Shown: one piece after another, positions 16,907-26,586 of the stretch
Layout: each line of letters begins with the position of its first letter
Numbering within the stretch: the stretch's first letter is position 1
NCBI RefSeq assembly: GCF_008326425.1
Contig: NZ_AP018929.1
Location: forward strand, 62,001-126,000
Origin: Sulfuracidifex tepidarius
Lineage (GTDB): Archaea; Thermoproteota; Thermoprotei_A; Sulfolobales; Sulfolobaceae
Reading direction: 5' to 3'
DNA length: 64,000 nucleotides
Notes under the pieces: generated by a model
The model's database searches: none
What the model was told of the DNA's origin: nothing
The model's input: the letters and a program-made list of their open reading frames with translations, nothing else
Made by a program: the position numbers and the translations under genes

Positions 16907-17470
16907 TCACGGGTTCTCTGACCCTAGACTTTTAAGGGTTATCTTGAAGAACCCTCCCTTCCTTTCGACGCTCTCAAGTACGTCTATCTCCCTGGCGATC
17001 TTCTCGAACAAGTTTATCAAGTTCTCGGCAGTCTCATCGTCTACGCTGGTCAAGTTCCCCCTCAACACGTTTTTCTCCACCGAGATCTGCAAGTTAGTGA
17101 ACAACCTAACTAAGGTAGACACTACACCGATGTAGAGTTTATCCTTCCCTGTCCTCCTTTCCTCCTGCATGGAGGAGATCGTGGCTGAAACAACTCTGAC
17201 TATTTCATCGTTGTCTATCTTCCCGTTGGACTTCAATACCCTGTAAAGTAGAAACGAAGAGGAAATTACGTTGATGCCCGTGAACTCATACCTCCTGCTC
17301 TCTTCGCTTATGTCTTCTCCAGACTTTATGAGCTCTATGGAGTACTTAAGGATCCTGTCCGAACATCTCTCTAGCTGTGTTATCCCGAGATCTTGACAGA
17401 CCTCCTCTAGTTCCTTCCTAGTCTCCTCTCCTATATGCCAAGGTATTCTCTTCCAAGGTTCTTCCCTCAT
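16907..17470 (-). CDS. Unknown helical protein, coupled to the upstream gene
   Basis: This 187-residue protein is mostly helical and charged, with no membrane segment or signal. Its start ATG overlaps the stop of the 360-residue gene by 4 bp (17467-17470), so the two are translated together. I recognise no family. The N-terminus (KRIPWHIGEETRKELEEVCQ) and the regular helices suggest a soluble protein that may form a complex with its partner. Confidence 0.6.
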   Translation of the reverse strand: MREEPWKRIPWHIGEETRKELEEVCQDLGITQLERCSDRILKYSIELIKSGEDISEESRRYEFTGINVISSSFLLYRVLKSNGKIDNDEIVRVVSATISSMQEERRTGKDKLYIGVVSTLVRLFTNLQISVEKNVLRGNLTSVDDETAENLINLFEKIAREIDVLESVERKGGFFKITLKSLGSENP

Positions 17471-18549
17471 ATCAGCTTCAGGGTCATTATATGACCTTTA
17501 CAAATAACCTTTTCCCTTAGGTTACTTTCTCCCAATATCTCAGATATCTTGTTCCCTATTTCGTTACACTCGTTCTCGATCTGAAACGGAAAAGCAAGCA
17601 AAATGTCCTTGTGGTTTATGTTCACTCTCACTCCGGGGTAAATAGACTCTATAAATGCCTTAGCCTTTGGGATATCGTTTATAGACCTCATTTTGAATGC
17701 TGGGTCATCGTATCCTTGACACGGAAGCATCGAGTATCCAGCGTCGGAGAAGTCCACGAAAACGCTGAAAATCTGGCTTATGTTTTCCTCCCCCGTCATA
17801 TCGTATATTCTTATAGATTGAGATAAAGCCGTGCTGGAGAAAGCAGATTTGTAGTTAGCGTCAACGTTGAACTTTCTCATCAACCTATCTCTTGTGTCTG
17901 CTACTGTCTCTGATACAGGTACGGTTTTTATGCCTTTAGCTTTAGTCCCTTGATTGTTAACGCCCTCAGCAATAAGGACACTGTGGAAGCCAGTGACGTT
18001 GTCTACCTTTAAGGTCAAATGCTCTCCTAGAAGTGACACAACGTAGTCTATCATTAACTTGAACTTTTCCTCGCTGACGTCCGCGGTCTGGCTTATTGAG
18101 ATAACGCATCTATCCCCTTCAACTTTTGAATTAATTAAGGACGAGTTCCTAGGGAAAATGAAGGACAGTACTGTAGGTAAGTCTTCTGCCCTCACGAAGT
18201 CAATGTATCGTGACACGGAATCCCCATGATAAATTAGATCCTCCCTTTTCACGTCCCTCAGTACCTTCACGTAAGGAACGAACCTATAGTAGAACTGGCG
18301 AGTTAACTTATGAATTAAAATAAAGGAAGAATCGAGCCCAATATAGCTTCTGTTATATCTTTCTATTGAATTGAAAATTTCTTGGAAGAGCCACGTGTTG
18401 AACGCCCTCTCGGATTTCTGTCCACCATTAAGCACTTCATATTTTCTCCTTATGAAATCTAGAAGATTTGCCACTTCGCTGTTCACTGTGGTAAGCGATC
18501 CCTTGTCATTGTTGTGGCTCTTCGTCACGACTATAAAACTTGTAAGCAT
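17467..18549 (-). CDS. Unknown soluble protein, first gene of a coupled pair
   Basis: This 360-residue protein has mixed helices and strands, with no signal, membrane segment or catalytic motif I recognise. The region LMIDYVVSLLGEHLTLKVDN and the C-terminal VRVNINHKDILLAFPFQIENECNEIG look like alpha/beta folds. Its stop overlaps the next start. The upstream 150 bp contains a decayed IS left end, placing an insertion remnant just before this gene. Function unknown. Confidence 0.6.
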   Translation of the reverse strand: MLTSFIVVTKSHNNDKGSLTTVNSEVANLLDFIRRKYEVLNGGQKSERAFNTWLFQEIFNSIERYNRSYIGLDSSFILIHKLTRQFYYRFVPYVKVLRDVKREDLIYHGDSVSRYIDFVRAEDLPTVLSFIFPRNSSLINSKVEGDRCVISISQTADVSEEKFKLMIDYVVSLLGEHLTLKVDNVTGFHSVLIAEGVNNQGTKAKGIKTVPVSETVADTRDRLMRKFNVDANYKSAFSSTALSQSIRIYDMTGEENISQIFSVFVDFSDAGYSMLPCQGYDDPAFKMRSINDIPKAKAFIESIYPGVRVNINHKDILLAFPFQIENECNEIGNKISEILGESNLREKVICKGHIMTLKLI

Positions 18550-18563
18550 TTTTTTAAAAACTT

Positions 18564-18640
18564 TTTATCTTAATGGAGTTCAAGGGGGAAAAGGAAGACC
18601 TCACATGCAAGGAGATGGATAGCCTCCTTTGTATAAGCTT
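18564..18640 (-). repeat. Decayed left end of the 5921-type TnpB element
   Basis: TTTAT|CTTAATGG at 18564 onward, then GTTCAAGGGGG and later GGATAGCCTCCTT, match blocks of the left end at 5921 (CTTAATGAGG, GTTTAAGGGGG, GGATAGCCCCTTCCT). No tnpB follows. It lies immediately upstream of the gene starting at 18549. Confidence 0.45.
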
Positions 18641-18707
18641 ATGTGGTCACGATTCCGAACTCTCTCAATGCCGGACGTGGGTTTAGATTTAGAGCCTAGA
18701 TGAGGAG

Positions 18708-19688
18708 TTAGTCCTTTTGCTCTATCTTTCCCATCTGCAACGCCTTGTAATATTTGCTGTTCCTCAGCATCTCCCTGATTTCCTTTGGTTTCAATCTTTC
18801 CTCTATCCCCGTTAAGGCAATACTTATGCCTTCCTTAGCCACCTCCCAATCTACTTCCTCCATGAACGATCTTAAGAGCTTAACGTCGATGTTGAAACCC
18901 AACAAGTTTACCGCGTAAGGCAACACGAACTTCTCGAGAGCTAAGTAGTTCGCTGTATCTCTGTTTTTAGTTCTGGATAATGATTCCCTATCCTTATGGT
19001 TAACCTTAGCACCTTGGAAGACCACTGAATGTAGACCCTTCTTGATTCCGTTCAACGCTATCAAGGTCTCGTTATAAGCCCCTCTCAACGTGAAGGTTAA
19101 GGGGGAATATCCTTCTATCGCTTTCCTCTTCACGCTCATGTTAACTCCCGCTACTGCGAGAGTCCTGTAGGTTCTCAGCGTCACTTCATTATCTTTATCA
19201 ACAGATAGACCTACCTTCGTTAAAAAACCTTGGTAATCTTCGAAAACATCGCAGTAAGGCTTCATGTATTCCTTATCCCTAAACTTATCGAAGAGCAGGT
19301 TGGGGTAATTTACCCACTTCTGTCCCTCTATTTCCCCAGTTGCCACTCCTATCTTATCCTTCTCCATGATTCTTAGGTGGTCCTCTATCCAGCTAGGCGA
19401 AACAAAAGCGTCGTCGTCTGACGTCAAATAGACGTCAGCCTTCTCCTTGAAGAGAAGTGCCAGAGCCTCCTCGAAGAGCCCTTCTTTTTGTTCTATCAAT
19501 TTGACATCAAGGGTCTTGGATAATCTTTCAATAGCTTCAAGTGTCTTCTCATCTCCTTCAGGATCTCCCCTCTTCATGATTATTACAACCCTGAAGTCTG
19601 TATAAGTTTGCCTAGTCAAGGAATCCAACAGATTCCCTATCGTAGAACCATTGTTCCTGTAAGTAGGTATTCCTATTATTACCTTCAT
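18708..19688 (-). CDS. GT2-family glycosyltransferase
   Basis: This 326-residue GT-A fold protein starts KVIIGIPTYRNNGSTIGNLLDSLTRQTYTDFRVVII, the normal nucleotide-sugar binding start of family 2. The metal-binding DxD appears as LTSDDDAFVSPSW near residues 93-105. The acceptor side is less conserved. It transfers a sugar from a nucleotide donor on the cytoplasmic side, for glycan or glycolipid building. No membrane helix is present. It stands apart from the main glycan locus at 34-44 kb. Confidence 0.85.
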   Translation of the reverse strand: MKVIIGIPTYRNNGSTIGNLLDSLTRQTYTDFRVVIIMKRGDPEGDEKTLEAIERLSKTLDVKLIEQKEGLFEEALALLFKEKADVYLTSDDDAFVSPSWIEDHLRIMEKDKIGVATGEIEGQKWVNYPNLLFDKFRDKEYMKPYCDVFEDYQGFLTKVGLSVDKDNEVTLRTYRTLAVAGVNMSVKRKAIEGYSPLTFTLRGAYNETLIALNGIKKGLHSVVFQGAKVNHKDRESLSRTKNRDTANYLALEKFVLPYAVNLLGFNIDVKLLRSFMEEVDWEVAKEGISIALTGIEERLKPKEIREMLRNSKYYKALQMGKIEQKD

Positions 19689-19998
19689 GCCTCTTCACTT
19701 TCATGGGGAATTAAATGTTTTTGTAATGAATTATTTTAATATCCATGATGGTTGCTGTACCTCCTAGATCTTAACAGATATTTAAAAGTCAAAATGATAT
19801 TATCATTAGCATATCTATTATTGAAAGAGAGCCAGACTTCGTCTACTGTACATGTTGTATATACACGCGTTAGCCTGTCCGACGAAGAAATACTGAAGCG
19901 TCCTAGAGTTTCTCCGAAATGTCCTTGTAAGGACATATCAAAGACGAACTTAAGTTTATCCTCACGTTAAGATTTAAGCCCGTTTTCCCTTAATATGT

Positions 19999-20778
19999 AT
20001 GGTAATATTGGACCTGATAGACAAGAAGCTAATCTTTTACCTCTTCAAAGACGGCCGAATGTCGCAGAGGAGTATAGCTAACGAGCTGGGTCTCACAGCG
20101 CCCAGCTTGAATTATAGATACAAGAAGCTCGAGGAAGACGGTGTAATAAAGGGTTTCAAGTTATACCTGAACCCTAATATCAACTTCAAGTACCAGATGT
20201 TCATAGCGTTCAAGAACTATGATGACTTTTCAGCTAACTGGATCTCGTTTAAATTGAAGTGCGTTGAATGGCTAAACGTTTATAACATTATAGGGGACTC
20301 TTTACCTGACCTCAAGGATAAGGTAGGGCAAATGACCTCTAAACTTGGAGAGCCGGCTATGTCCTACCTTCCTGTTCAATCAATGATCAAGATTTCATCT
20401 CTGTCAAGAAAGATCATTGATTACTTAGCTGAAGACCCTAGGAGGCCTCTTTCCGAAGTCAGCGAAAGGCTCAAGGTCAATACCAAGACAGTTGAGAGGC
20501 ATGTGAAGTATCTGATCTACAAAGGTATAATAATGATAATCCCCATGATAGACCTACCTAAGGCAGATGTGGTCATGTTCTCCATGTTCAGTAAGCAGAT
20601 AGACTCCTTAGATGACGTACTTCAGAGGTGCAAGGTGTGGAAGTTCAGCGATGGCACTGCAGGAGTTACCACTTGCGTATCTGAGAACATGGAGCTAGCT
20701 AAGAGGTTCATAGACGCTTCCAGACGTGTAGATCCTAAAGCGGATGTGATGATAGTGTACGACTACGAATTCAATTGA
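19999..20778 (+). CDS. Lrp-like regulator with two winged-helix domains
   Basis: This 259-residue protein has an N-terminal Lrp/AsnC-type HTH (DLIDKKLIFYLFKDGRMSQRSIANELGLTAPSLNYRYKKLEEDGVIKGF). A second winged helix lies near residues 135-185 (KIIDYLAEDPRRPLSEVSERLKVNTKTVERHVKYLIYKGII). It ends in an alpha/beta domain (DVVMFSMFSKQ...ADVMIVYDYEF) that may bind an effector. The gene at 22181 is a paralog with the same two-HTH layout and related ends. It acts on DNA in the cytoplasm; its targets are unknown. Confidence 0.8.
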   Translation: MVILDLIDKKLIFYLFKDGRMSQRSIANELGLTAPSLNYRYKKLEEDGVIKGFKLYLNPNINFKYQMFIAFKNYDDFSANWISFKLKCVEWLNVYNIIGDSLPDLKDKVGQMTSKLGEPAMSYLPVQSMIKISSLSRKIIDYLAEDPRRPLSEVSERLKVNTKTVERHVKYLIYKGIIMIIPMIDLPKADVVMFSMFSKQIDSLDDVLQRCKVWKFSDGTAGVTTCVSENMELAKRFIDASRRVDPKADVMIVYDYEFN

Positions 20779-21056
20779 TATATATAAAAAAGGTCTACAT
20801 AATCTAGCTTTCACGGATCTTAGTTTAGGATAGGAGATGAACTACACGTAAATATATATGACTGTTTCTAACTACTAGTCAGGCAAGTATAAGCGGTAAA
20901 TTTTGTAGTGGATTCTCACTTTTAACACTTGCTGAGATAAATAAAATACAGAAAACGAAAATAATATGATACCTTAACTTTTCATGTAGTTAAAATAAAG
21001 AGGACTGAATTTTTATTTTATTATATATATAAATAAAAATATTTATTTCTTTCCAT

Positions 21057-21365
21057 TTAGTAATAATACCTTACGATCTTCTTCTTTCTACCTTGTGTCT
21101 TGTTCATGTTCTTCAGTGCTCTGTACTCGTCTATTCTGGTGATCGCTTCTTTTACATCAGTAACTCCTTTCAACATCTCTGCTAACCCTTTCTCGCCTAT
21201 GTAGCCCAACCACGCCACGATATGGCCTTCCCTTAGGTGATACTCGACGCAAGCAGGATCGTTCTTATATAGTCTCGTCATCTCCTCCTTGAGTTCCTCA
21301 ACATTATGCGCTACACCGACTACTTTCTCATACGACTTGAAGTAGAAAGGTTCCATTTTCCTCAT
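21057..21365 (-). CDS. Small DUF5752-like protein
   Basis: This 102-residue protein has FYFKSYEKVVGVAHNVEELKEEMTRLYKNDPACVEYHLREGHIVAWLGYIGEKGLAEML. The pattern of a short strand, a helix, then EYHL-x-GHI-x-WL and a helix is what I associate with the DUF5752 type of small proteins. Function unknown. The tail is very basic (KTQGRKKKIVRYYY). It lies between the first Lrp-like regulator (convergent) and the RecB-like nuclease (divergent). Confidence 0.55.
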   Translation of the reverse strand: MRKMEPFYFKSYEKVVGVAHNVEELKEEMTRLYKNDPACVEYHLREGHIVAWLGYIGEKGLAEMLKGVTDVKEAITRIDEYRALKNMNKTQGRKKKIVRYYY

Positions 21366-21578
21366 CCTACTGCTTGCTCTAGCTTAGGTAAAAAGGAAAA
21401 ACGCTTAATCTCTTTCTCAAAAATTGCGAGGACAGTTTCTTCCTCCTACCTTACTCTATAAGCTAGACACGTTTCAGAAAACACGACGAGGAGAGTAGAA
21501 AGCTTTTTAATACATTCGTTTGTATACGTCTTTGTATAATTAAATAAATGTTTTTATAGTGGTTCGGTATAATTATTC

Positions 21579-22133
21579 ATGTTGGAGTCAAGCCTGAAGA
21601 AAAGGATAGGCGACTACATAAAGTACTCTGAGGTATACTACGAGATAATGAGGGCTGACCACGAGTCAGAGCTGAGGTTGCCCAGTAACGACAAGCTAGG
21701 CCAGATATTTCACTCTTTCGTGCAATACACTCTGACCGGAAGGAAGGTTTCCCTTTCCTCTTGGGTCAAGCCCCTCGAGGGTAAAATGGTGAAGGCAGTA
21801 GAAATCCTCAAGGAGGAACTTAGAGACCAACCAGTAGACGAGTGCGATAAGCTCACCGAGATAATTCACGGGGTTAAGGTAACGGGACAAGCTGACTTGT
21901 GTTCCTCTGAATACGTAGTCGAAATAAAGAGCAAGGAAGACATGAAGAAGGAAGACTTAATGCAGGCATTGATCTATACGTTCCTTTACAAGAAAGACGT
22001 CATCCTGTTCATGTTCAACATCTACACTGCAGATTACTGTTTAATTAAGGTATTCCATAACGACGAGAATGCCTCCCTGTTAATTGATGCAATTAGAAGA
22101 ATGGAATCTGATAGAAATTGTGGAAGATTGTAA
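21579..22133 (+). CDS. RecB/Cas4-like PD-(D/E)XK nuclease family protein
   Basis: This 184-residue protein shows the motif order of RecB-type nucleases: His in LGQIFHSFVQ (about residue 45), Asp in VTGQADLCSS (106), E-x-K in YVVEIKSK (115-117) and Q-x3-Y in LMQALIY (129-133). Cas4 enzymes add an iron-sulfur cysteine set; here only scattered cysteines are present, so it is not a canonical Cas4 and no CRISPR genes are near. It probably cuts DNA. The gap to the paralogous regulator at 22181 is 47 bp on the same strand, so the two may be one transcript. Confidence 0.75.
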   Translation: MLESSLKKRIGDYIKYSEVYYEIMRADHESELRLPSNDKLGQIFHSFVQYTLTGRKVSLSSWVKPLEGKMVKAVEILKEELRDQPVDECDKLTEIIHGVKVTGQADLCSSEYVVEIKSKEDMKKEDLMQALIYTFLYKKDVILFMFNIYTADYCLIKVFHNDENASLLIDAIRRMESDRNCGRL

Positions 22134-22180
22134 GTCGAAAGAGTATAAAAGGATATTAATAAGGGTAACAAATTGTAGTT

Positions 22181-22948
22181 ATGGATGAAATAGACAAGCA
22201 GATAATCAAGATCATGTTAAAAGACGCGAGAACACCGCAGAGGAAACTCGCCCAGAAGCTCAACATTTCCCCTCCTGCAGTCAGCTACAGGGTAAACAAA
22301 CTCATGGGCGACGTAATAAAGAGGCTTGTCCTTTACGTGAACCCTAACTTTTACGGTAAATACCACGGGTATGTGGCTTTCAACAACATCAAGGACTACG
22401 AGGGAGAGTACCTTGCGAAGATAAGGTGTATAGAGAGGTTGAACATATACGAAATAGAAGGGAGGAGCAGGGAAGAGCTGAAGGTCAAGATAGAGGGGAT
22501 GTCAGAGGAGTTAGGGGAACCCCACATGATCTATATACCCTCTCAAACACCTTATAACCCATCCAGGTTTGACCTCAAGCTGGTCAGTATATTGAAGGAA
22601 AGACCTCTAGTCAAACCTGTAGAGTTAGCTGAGGAGCTGGGGGTTTCCTCTAAGACAGTGAGGAGACACATGAGGTACATGTTCGGGAAGAACTTCTTCA
22701 GGCTGATACCTATAGTCGACCTCGAAAAGGCGGGAATACTGATGTACGCTGTGTTCACAAAGAAAGTGGAAATTGCACAGAAGTTCTTCTACAACACTAC
22801 GGTAAGGGAGATATCCGATGATAACGCTGGTATCTTCGTTAACGTTGCTGACAACGTAGACGAGATAAATAACATGACTTTGAAGTTCAGGAAGGAGTTC
22901 GACCAAGAAGCCGACGTAATGATAACCTCCAAATACGAGTTCCTCTGA
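22181..22948 (+). CDS. Lrp-like regulator with two winged-helix domains (paralog of 19999)
   Basis: This 255-residue protein has an N-terminal HTH (MDEIDKQIIKIMLKDARTP then AQKLNISPPAVSYRVNKLM). A second winged helix lies near residues 130-180 (LVSILKERPLVKPVELAEELGVSSKTVRRHMRYMFG). The C-terminus matches the 19999 protein in pattern (REISDDNAGIFVNVADN versus WKFSDGTAGVTTCVSEN; EADVMITSKYEFL versus KADVMIVYDYEFN). It follows the RecB-like nuclease closely and may control it. Confidence 0.8.
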   Translation: MDEIDKQIIKIMLKDARTPQRKLAQKLNISPPAVSYRVNKLMGDVIKRLVLYVNPNFYGKYHGYVAFNNIKDYEGEYLAKIRCIERLNIYEIEGRSREELKVKIEGMSEELGEPHMIYIPSQTPYNPSRFDLKLVSILKERPLVKPVELAEELGVSSKTVRRHMRYMFGKNFFRLIPIVDLEKAGILMYAVFTKKVEIAQKFFYNTTVREISDDNAGIFVNVADNVDEINNMTLKFRKEFDQEADVMITSKYEFL

Positions 22949-23323
22949 TTGGCGAGAACTCCCTCACTGAATATATTTCGGAGGAACTTAGAGACAGCTG
23001 ATTCCTTTTTTGATCGAGAACCCGACTACGTGTGTATTTTTAGCAAAATTAAGATTAATGGTGCGGGCGGAAGGACTTCAGGCGAGGTTAGATCCCTCAT
23101 GGGATCCTTTCATAGATTGACGGGAAGGTCATCCCTAGCTTCCTTGCGGTGTTGAAGTCCTCTTCTATTACTTTTCCCCGTCTTTATGTAGAGGTATAAA
23201 CAGCCACTATATTACATCTTATTACGTAAAAAAACAATTAAAGTACAAACACAAAATTAAGCGTGGAGAAAATAAAAATTATTATCTTATCTTGTTAAAT
23301 AAGCGTGGAACTCGGTGAAGCGT
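22949..23323. other. Intergenic region with a structured segment, no gene
   Basis: A short plus-strand frame follows the regulator directly but has no RBS and no recognisable content. The segment 23060-23165 is rich in inverted repeats and is listed separately. The part before speD is AT-rich. Confidence 0.4.
23060..23165. repeat. Nested inverted repeats, possible structured RNA or IS remnant
   Basis: An outer stem pairs GGACTTCA (23073-23080) with TGAAGTCC (23153-23160). Inside are GATCCC-TCAT-GGGATC (23091-23106) and GGGA-AGGTCA-TCCC (about 23122-23135). The GC content is higher than its surroundings. No promoter or known RNA class is recognised. Confidence 0.35.
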
Positions 23324-23698
23324 TCAGTTAGAGCTCCTATCAGCGAAGAACTTCTGAAAGCGTTTCGGTTTCAACACTCCTACCAAGTAGTCGAACGCTG
23401 CTTGTGGGTCGCTGTTCTCACCGCAAGTATATACGTCTAGAGTAGCGTAGTTGTACTCGTTCCACGTGTGTAACGCTATGTGGCTCTCCTCTATCAGGGC
23501 TATCACTGATACGCCTCCCTTATTCCCCTCGAACTTCCAAGCCTTCTCTTCAACTAGATGCATGTTAGCTATCTTAATTGCCTCCCTGACAGCCTCTTCG
23601 AGCCTATCTTTGTCGGTCAGAATGCTTTCATCTATTTCGTACAAGTTGCCAAAAACATGCTTCCCGATTATCTTTTCATTTAAGAGCTCTACTTGCAT
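23324..23698 (-). CDS. Pyruvoyl-dependent decarboxylase, AdoMet/arginine decarboxylase proenzyme
   Basis: This 124-residue proenzyme has the self-cleavage site in [28 protein letters not shown]. Cleavage before Ser72 would give the pyruvoyl group; His77 and Cys92 are the usual processing and catalytic residues. [17 protein letters not shown] and the end [13 protein letters not shown] fit the prokaryotic class. Crenarchaea carry two close paralogs, one decarboxylating S-adenosylmethionine and one arginine, both feeding polyamine synthesis. I cannot tell from one sequence which activity this copy has, so I give no symbol. It is a single gene on its strand. Confidence 0.9.
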   Translation of the reverse strand: MQVELLNEKIIGKHVFGNLYEIDESILTDKDRLEEAVREAIKIANMHLVEEKAWKFEGNKGGVSVIALIEESHIALHTWNEYNYATLDVYTCGENSDPQAAFDYLVGVLKPKRFQKFFADRSSN

Positions 23699-24108
23699 CT
23701 CTCTAAAGATACGTGCGTGATGCGTGGGAAATAAAGGTATTCATTCTCGTTTAAAGTGTTATCTGGCTAATAGAAGTCTCCTACCTTAGAAAAAATTTGA
23801 AAGTAAAAGAAAGCTCATTTTAAATGTAATAAAAAGGTGCGTGCACTTTAAACCCATTTGTAAATTCAAGGAATGTCATCTAAAAACTTTACAAGAACAT
23901 TGAGGTTTCTTCACGAGACATTTTTAGCAATAATGAGATAGAAAAAAAGGATGTTGTCGCACTTTCTAGGTTTAATCCAGGAGTCACCACCTTCCTCTTG
24001 ATGTGCAGGATGTGAAGCAAGTCTTCCGGAATGATGAGCTTTTGACTCACGAAAAGAGTCATATTTATGAACTTTTGACTTGAATTTTGGTATAAGGAGC
24101 AGTTCGTC
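23699..24108. other. Intergenic region upstream of a decayed ATPase; no gene seen
   Basis: It contains GACTC/GAGTC short inverted repeats near 24044-24060 and repeated CTTTTGACT words. These might be what is left of an operator for the ruined ATPase gene that follows. Confidence 0.3.
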
Positions 24109-25313
24109 GGCTATCCAAGGTGCTACGCCGAGAAAGTATTAGAAGTAATGGACTCAGGTTTCGTAGCTGATGTCGTAGGGGTCAAGAGGAGGGTAAGTCA
24201 ACAATTTTCAACTAGGTAGTTCATATCCTAGTGAAGGAAAGGGGGGTTGACCCTCTCTCTACCCTCATAGTTAACTTTGAAGACGCTAGGCTGTCGGAGG
24301 TAAGTTACGCAGATAAGCTCTTCGAACTCCTTAAAATATACAAGGAAGAGACAGGGGTAAAGGGGAAGCCTTATATTTTCTTAGATGAGATCCAGAAAGT
24401 TGAAGGCTAGGAGGGCTTAGTCCAGTCTTTAGTGGACAGGAAAGAGGCTTAAGTGGCTGTATCAGGGTCAACCCGAATGATTAATAAAGGGGAAGTAAGG
24501 GAAGTCCTGTCGGGTAGACATATCTCCCTGGAAGTACTCCCCCTCTCTTTCAGTGAGTTCCTTTCGTTCCATGGGGTTAGGATGGGTTCTACCCTTGATG
24601 TCTTAGCTAAAGAGAGAGAAGTGAAGAAGCTCTTCTTGGAGTTCCTCAAGTTCGGCGGCTACCCTTCCGTGGTAGGGAGTAACCTTAAGGAAAAAATTCT
24701 TCTGGAGCTCTACAACGATATTTTAACTAGGGATATAGTACAGGCATGCAGGGGTCAAACGACAGGGAAGATCGAGGAGCTTTCGTCTTTTTATATTTCG
24801 AACATAGGGAACAGGGTTTCTTTCAGGAGGATATCACGTTCCTTAGACATGCCGTTGAGGATGGTAGAGAGGTTCACGTCTTGCATTTCTGACTCCCTCC
24901 TGCTCTACTTCGTGTCGCCTCTGTCCCCTTCGTTTTAAGAGATGGTGAGAGGGGAGAAGAAAGTATACTCAGTAGACCAGGGGTTGTCAAATGGGGTGGG
25001 TTACAGACTCAATCAGAATTTAGGCTCCCTCCTTGAGAACGCGGTCTATCTGGAGTTGAGGAGGTATGGGGAGAAATCCATTTTCTATTATTACGGCAAA
25101 AACGAGGTCGACTTCCTGATAGTACAAGACAACGAGGTGAGGAAGGCTTATCAAGTCTCCTTCACTCTGAACGACGAAAAGGAGGTGAAAGGTCTGCGGG
25201 AAGTCTTGAAGAGGAGGAAAGTTGAAGCATATGTGTTAACCTTCGACGATGATGAGAGGGAAATCGAGGACATCAAGGTCAGGAAGGTATGGAAGTGGAT
25301 GCTGTCTTTGTAA
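24109..25313 (+). pseudogene. Ruined DUF4143-type archaeal ATPase
   Basis: The remains read, in order: EVMDSGFVADVVGVKRR; a frame change; GKSTIFN (Walker A); a TAG at 24213; TLIVNFEDARLSEV; KPYIFLDEIQKVEG (Walker B); a TAG at 24408; a TAA at 24450; VAVSGSTRMINKGEV; LSGRHISLEVLPLSFSEFL; the DUF4143 region (FGGYPSVV, ILTRDIVQ); a TAA at 24936; and a C-terminal nuclease-like part ([16 protein letters not shown]). Four in-frame stops and one frameshift make it clearly dead, yet the family order is complete to the stop at 25313. These ATPases are numerous and dispensable in Sulfolobales; their biological role is not settled. Confidence 0.8.
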
Positions 25314-25858
25314 CCTCCTTTCTCTACCTCATGAATCTCGTGCTTCGTGAAGATTTGCTTTCGCAACAATTACTGTAAAATACCTTGTACTCTAGAGGCT
25401 CTATAACCGTTCCCCTTTTCCTATATCACGAGAAAAGGAAGGCGGTTCTGTTTATCTAACCTGAGCTGGAAAACCATATATTTCATCTCGCTCTCCATAC
25501 CACTCTATTAACTTTCCAACAAGTTGGTTAATTCAATTCTAAAATATTATCGCTATAGGGATTATTAAGTGAGGTGAAAGAATCTCTTTAATAGAGACAA
25601 ATAGATATAATAAAAACATATACTAAAAAATCTCAAGCATTTTATCTTCTATTTTTAACAATCAATTTAGTCTCCTTCAGTGTTTCAACTCCTGTTACGT
25701 TTACAGTATATACACAAGGCTATCCGAACAGATGGGCTCTAACCTAGGTATTCCGTGATGTCTCGTGTTTCCCTCCCATTTCATAGCGTTTCCCCATTCT
25801 AGAACGCAGAGATGAAAGAGAATACTCATTTTCCCTGACTGAGAGGCTCATCCCTTCT
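25314..25858. other. Intergenic region, nothing recognised
   Basis: AT-rich, with no open frame of note, no clear repeat and no RNA-like fold that I can support. Confidence 0.4.
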
Positions 25859-26233
25859 TTACCCTTTCATCTCCTTCATTTTCCTGAATAACTTGTTTAC
25901 TTCCCTCTGGTTCACTTTCTTTCCGTGTGGCCTCAGTCCTCCGCTGAATTTACTTGGGATATGAAGGAGTTCGTGTATCATTACCTTGTCCTTGGTGTCG
26001 TCGTTTAACAAGGAGTACCTTTCCCAGACTAACTCTATGGCGTAAAGAGTACCTAGACCGAACCCGAATGACACAGCACGCGGCACAGACCAGATCCTAG
26101 CAATAGCCCTTCCTTTAGAACCGAGCGATCCTACGACTCTGACCTTGCGCGGATCTATATATTCCATTTTCAATAGCCTAACGATTCTCCTCATTCTTTC
26201 CTCTTCTTCCTGAACCTCGAAATACCTGATCAA
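25859..26233 (-). CDS. Putative phage-type metallopeptidase (HExxH)
   Basis: This 124-residue protein has VMIHELLHIPSKFSGGLRPHG, where H87, E88 and H91 form the HExxH zinc site and a later His (about 103) is a likely third ligand. The family of small putative phage metallopeptidases has this same HELLHIP pattern followed by a second conserved His. The N-terminus is helical and basic. The substrate is unknown, and such genes occur in archaeal chromosomes and mobile DNA. It lies alone between decayed genes. Confidence 0.7.
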   Translation of the reverse strand: MIRYFEVQEEEERMRRIVRLLKMEYIDPRKVRVVGSLGSKGRAIARIWSVPRAVSFGFGLGTLYAIELVWERYSLLNDDTKDKVMIHELLHIPSKFSGGLRPHGKKVNQREVNKLFRKMKEMKG

Positions 26234-26586
26234 GGAGACCTCACTTATGTTTCCATTAACAAAATAAAATACTTAGGAATCCCTACCTCTAACAGTTTCT
26301 GAGATCAAAAGATCAGGTGACGATATGGTTAGCAGAGGTATGAATGCGTCTGGAGTCCTTCCTCACGATTTTCAGCTGACATATCACCTTCAGGTGGAAG
26401 ATACCGAGCCTCTTGTCATGACCTCTAACCTACAGTGGAAAGTACGTGTCCTCAGTTGAATTTAATCTAACCTAATTGGTCTCATTTTTTTTCTGTCTGT
26501 TTTGATATGGAAAATGCCGTTATAGTAAAAGGGAAACGTCAGCAGACCAGCATTTAAACTTGAAAAAAGAGAAAAGATGATAAAGA
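26234..26586. other. Intergenic region, nothing recognised
   Basis: No gene, repeat or regulatory element is supported. Confidence 0.4.

Noticed and set aside
21579-22133. Cas4 of a CRISPR system
   Set aside because: The PD-(D/E)XK motifs fit, but the iron-sulfur cysteine pattern is absent and no cas genes or repeats are near.
22949-23155. 68-residue frame directly after the second Lrp-like regulator
   Set aside because: No ribosome-binding site and no family pattern, and it runs through the inverted-repeat island.
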